Assembly: GCA_028289305.1 (NCBI GenBank)
Contig: JANQQO010000220.1
Coordinates: 1 to 7,488, forward strand
From: Rickettsiales bacterium
Lineage (GTDB): Bacteria > Pseudomonadota > Alphaproteobacteria > Rickettsiales > JANQQO01
Direction: 5' to 3'
DNA length: 7,488 nucleotides
The position numbers and the translations under genes are program-made. The notes below the pieces were generated by a model. That model was not told where the DNA came from. It saw nothing but the letters and a program-made list of their open reading frames with translations, and ran no database searches. Below, piece after piece: positions 5,649 to 7,488 of the stretch (positions within the stretch are counted from its first letter, which is position 1; every line of letters begins with the position of its first letter).

Positions 5649-6860
5649 CTATAAGACGCTTTCCGGCGAACCAACCACCACATCCCCCGGGTTCACAAAA
5701 GCCTGCCCCAGCGTAATGAAATACACCGTCTCCGGCAGCTCGGTCAGCCACACACCCTGCGTGGTGTCGTCAAAAATCTCCGCCGGGTAGAAGCGCACCG
5801 CACCTTTTATCTCGCCTGTCGAAGTCGGTGCCACACTCGCATCTGGTGTTAGCGTCTTCACACCAATCACCCCTTCTTGATTCAGCGATAATATCGACGA
5901 GGGAACAAAATGCGCCTTTTCTACCCCCAGCGGCACCACAATCTCCGCCGTCACGCCTTCAGCAATCACCCCCTCACCATTCGGCACTTCCAACTCCACA
6001 CGAAAGGTCCGCGTCAGCGGGTCTGCAATCGCACTTAGATAACGCACCACGCCTTCCACCGCTTCTCCAGTCACCAAATTCGCTGTGCCTGTCGCACCAA
6101 GCTGAATATGATTCACCACACGCTCTGATACCTGCCCGGTAATCACCAGCGGATCTGGGTCAATCAGCGTCACCACCGCCTGGCTAGATTCATTCGATGC
6201 TGAATTCCCCCGGTCTGAGCTGGTAAAGATATTCGGTCCCACCAAATCGCCTTCTTCAATACGCACCAGATCCACCACCCCGTCAAACGGCGCACGAATC
6301 TCCGTCCGCTTCAACTCCAATTGCGCTTCTTTTAGGCTCCGCTCCGCCGCAGCCAATTCCGCCGCTGCTCGCGCCAACCGCGCTTCTGATTCAAATCCCT
6401 GCTTCGAGAGCGACTGCGCGATTTTAAAATCGATCTTCCGCTGCGCCACACTGGCTTCCGCCTCCTTCACCCGCTCTTTTCTATCCCGCGGATCCAGCCG
6501 CAACAGCACCTCACCCGCGCTCACCGTGCTGCCTTCATCCACCAGAATCTCCGTGACATTACTCGTCGTCTCCGGCTTCAGCTGCACCTTACGCGCTGCC
6601 TCGGTCACCCCATAAATACTCACCGTACGTATATGCGGCGTCGCCACCTGCCGCCGTATGCGCACTTTCTGCACATAGGTTTTCGGCTCGGTAATCACCG
6701 GCTGCACTTCCGCGTTTCCAAAAATCACGCCAGAGAACACCCACGCGCCCACCAATAGCGCGATCATCAGCGCAATCGTCACCGATGAAGTCCCTTTGCG
6801 CCGTGGTGCGGCGCCCGCTTCGTCTGAAGCACGATAAAGATGCTGGATGGGATCACTCAT
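5649..6860 (-). CDS. RND efflux periplasmic adaptor (membrane fusion protein, HlyD/AcrA-like)
   Basis: This 403-residue protein joins the RND pump to an outer-membrane channel. An uncharacteristically long cytoplasmic tail (1-26, with RR at 20-21) leads into one membrane anchor at about 27-47. No lipobox cysteine is present, so it is a transmembrane rather than lipid-anchored adaptor. The order is: first half of the lipoyl domain at about 92-125 (VQLKPETTSNVTEILVDEG, then SGEVLLRLDP-like sequence), an alpha-helical hairpin at 126-186 (KERVKEAEASVAQRKIDF, then ARAAAELAAAERSLKEAQLE), the second lipoyl half at 187-210 (TEIRAPFDGVVDLVRIEEGD), and beta-barrel and membrane-proximal domains to the C-terminus (TRTFRVELEVPN near 283-294). 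The start ATG at 6860-6858 has AGGAGAG (6876-6870) about 10 bases upstream. It is the first gene of the operon, ending one base before the permease start. No outer-membrane channel gene is in the window, so a TolC-like protein encoded elsewhere is presumably used. Confidence 0.94.
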   Translation of the reverse strand: MSDPIQHLYRASDEAGAAPRRKGTSSVTIALMIALLVGAWVFSGVIFGNAEVQPVITEPKTYVQKVRIRRQVATPHIRTVSIYGVTEAARKVQLKPETTSNVTEILVDEGSTVSAGEVLLRLDPRDRKERVKEAEASVAQRKIDFKIAQSLSKQGFESEARLARAAAELAAAERSLKEAQLELKRTEIRAPFDGVVDLVRIEEGDLVGPNIFTSSDRGNSASNESSQAVVTLIDPDPLVITGQVSERVVNHIQLGATGTANLVTGEAVEGVVRYLSAIADPLTRTFRVELEVPNGEGVIAEGVTAEIVVPLGVEKAHFVPSSILSLNQEGVIGVKTLTPDASVAPTSTGEIKGAVRFYPAEIFDDTTQGVWLTELPETVYFITLGQAFVNPGDVVVGSPESVL

Positions 6861-6886
6861 GAAAATACACTCTCCTACCCCGTAAT

Positions 6887-6922
6887 ACCCGCCTTTATAA
6901 AGCGTTTCTCACGAAAACACAA
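6887..6922 (-). promoter_or_regulatory. Candidate promoter of the RND efflux operon
   Basis: On the minus strand, TTGTGT (6922-6917) and TATAAA (6899-6894) are separated by 17 bases. The -10 box matches the consensus at five of six positions, the -35 box only at TTG. A start near 6887 would give a leader of about 27 nt, just enough to contain the AGGAGAG ribosome binding site. No regulator gene is adjacent in the window. Confidence 0.4.
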
Positions 6923-6931
6923 AGATTTTAA

Positions 6932-6978
6932 CGTTTGCATTCTAACAAATGACACGGTATAGCCATGGCGTGCAAACG
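6932..6978. repeat. 8-bp inverted repeat across the hisZ upstream region
   Basis: CGTTTGCA (6932-6939) is the exact reverse complement of TGCAAACG (6971-6978). The arms are separated by 31 bp, about 39 bp centre to centre. The left arm overlaps the candidate -35 box of hisZ and the right arm lies just past the presumed transcription start, 13 bases before the hisZ ATG. This could be a pair of operator half-sites or the arms of a leader hairpin, but one 8-bp match over 130 bp is modest evidence. Confidence 0.35.
6935..6963 (+). promoter_or_regulatory. Weak candidate promoter of hisZ
   Basis: TTGCAT (6935-6940) and TATAGC (6958-6963) are 17 bases apart. Each box matches the consensus only partly (three and four of six), so support comes mainly from spacing and position, with a start expected near 6970 and a leader of about 20 nt. 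It diverges from the efflux promoter with little space between them, so a regulator bound here could affect both genes. Confidence 0.3.
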
Positions 6979-6990
6979 AAGAGCAACGCT

Positions 6991-7488
6991 ATGAAAAACA
7001 ATAAGAAACACCTGCTGCCTACGGGATTCGCTGATGTCTTGCCCGGCGATGCTGCGCGGGAAACCGCAACAGTAGCCGCCATTTTAGGCATATGCGAAGC
7101 CTGGGGCTATACCCAGGTCAAAGCCCCGCTCATCGAGTTTGAATCCTTTCTGCTCCACGGCCAGGGTGAACGGCTCAGCACGCAAACCTTCCGCCTGATG
7201 GACCCCGATTCGCGCGAAATGATGGCACTCCGCGCTGATATGACCAGCCAAATCGCACGCATCGCCGCACAGCGCTTAGAAACCGAAACCCGCCCGCTCC
7301 GCCTCTCCTATGCCGGTCAAGTCTGCCGCGTACAAGGCGAGGGCCTGCGCCGCGAGCGCCAACTTGCCCAGGCCGGCATCGAGCTCATCGGTGCGGATAC
7401 TATCGCGGCCGATGTTGAAGCCATCAGCGTTGCTATAGCCGCAGTTGAGGCCGCTGGCGTCACCGACATCACCGTTGATTGCGCCCTG
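6991..7488 (+). CDS. hisZ: ATP phosphoribosyltransferase regulatory subunit HisZ, 3' end outside the window
   Basis: HisZ resembles the catalytic domain of histidyl-tRNA synthetase but has no charging activity. It forms an octamer with the short form of HisG and is needed for the first step of histidine synthesis and for its feedback inhibition by histidine. The window holds the first 166 residues, open to the edge; full proteins are about 370-400. LPTGFADVLPGDAARE at 9-24 corresponds to the N-terminal motif of the family, FRLMDPDSREMMALRADMTS at 67-86 and RPLRLSYAGQVCR at 101-113 to motif 2. HisZ-type RADMT replaces the RPEGT-type element of the synthetase, which separates it from HisS. RRERQLAQAGIELIG (120-134) follows as expected. 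The ATG at 6991 has a weak site, GAAGAG, about 8 bases upstream. It is divergent from the efflux operon. In many alphaproteobacteria purA follows hisZ, which would be a prediction for the next gene. Confidence 0.92.
   Translation, partial: MKNNKKHLLPTGFADVLPGDAARETATVAAILGICEAWGYTQVKAPLIEFESFLLHGQGERLSTQTFRLMDPDSREMMALRADMTSQIARIAAQRLETETRPLRLSYAGQVCRVQGEGLRRERQLAQAGIELIGADTIAADVEAISVAIAAVEAAGVTDITVDCAL

Noticed and set aside
5648..5683. An upstream in-frame ATG for the RND permease adding 12 residues
   Set aside because: It would overlap the adaptor gene by 35 bases and add a Trp/Arg-rich leader not seen in the family, whereas the ATG one base after the adaptor stop gives the usual N-terminus directly before TM1.

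Overview
The window looks like ordinary chromosomal sequence from an alphaproteobacterium of moderate GC content. The order on the minus strand, DUF4164-type coiled-coil gene > zapA > 6S RNA > 5-formyltetrahydrofolate cyclo-ligase, is a known alphaproteobacterial arrangement. The Bax-inhibitor-1 protein and the HisZ gene also fit that class. The order or genus cannot be fixed from the sequence alone. No mobile element, CRISPR array, tRNA or rRNA is visible.

Layout from left to right. Positions 1-490 (minus) hold a 5-formyltetrahydrofolate cyclo-ligase gene whose 3' end lies outside the window. Positions 554-720 (minus) hold a 6S RNA gene, with a promoter that overlaps the zapA stop codon. zapA (731-1078) and a small coiled-coil gene (1081-1407) follow, separated by 2 bases. 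Positions 1408-1646 have no assigned gene, but contain an AT-rich near-palindrome and an unexplained 31-codon open stretch. A 236-residue Bax-inhibitor-1/YccA-type membrane protein (1647-2357) has its own promoter and follows a rho-independent terminator. That terminator ends a two-gene RND efflux operon: permease (2504-5647) and periplasmic adaptor (5649-6860), both minus strand. A 130-bp divergent intergenic region separates the operon from hisZ (6991 to beyond the window, plus strand).

Functional reading. The left block joins cell-division control (ZapA promotes FtsZ bundling), growth-phase control of RNA polymerase (6S RNA) and folate metabolism (5-FCL). The middle gene is a seven-helix membrane protein. 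The efflux operon supplies the inner-membrane pump and adaptor but no outer-membrane channel, so a TolC-like partner must be encoded elsewhere. HisZ is the regulatory subunit of short-form ATP phosphoribosyltransferase, the first enzyme of histidine synthesis.

I found no undescribed multi-gene system. The points most worth checking are the 6S RNA promoter nested in the end of zapA, an Asp-to-Asn change at the presumed pH-sensing pair of the BI-1 protein, the reduced proton-relay residues of the RND pump, an 8-bp inverted repeat around the hisZ promoter region, and the coding-like 31-codon stretch at 1487-1582.
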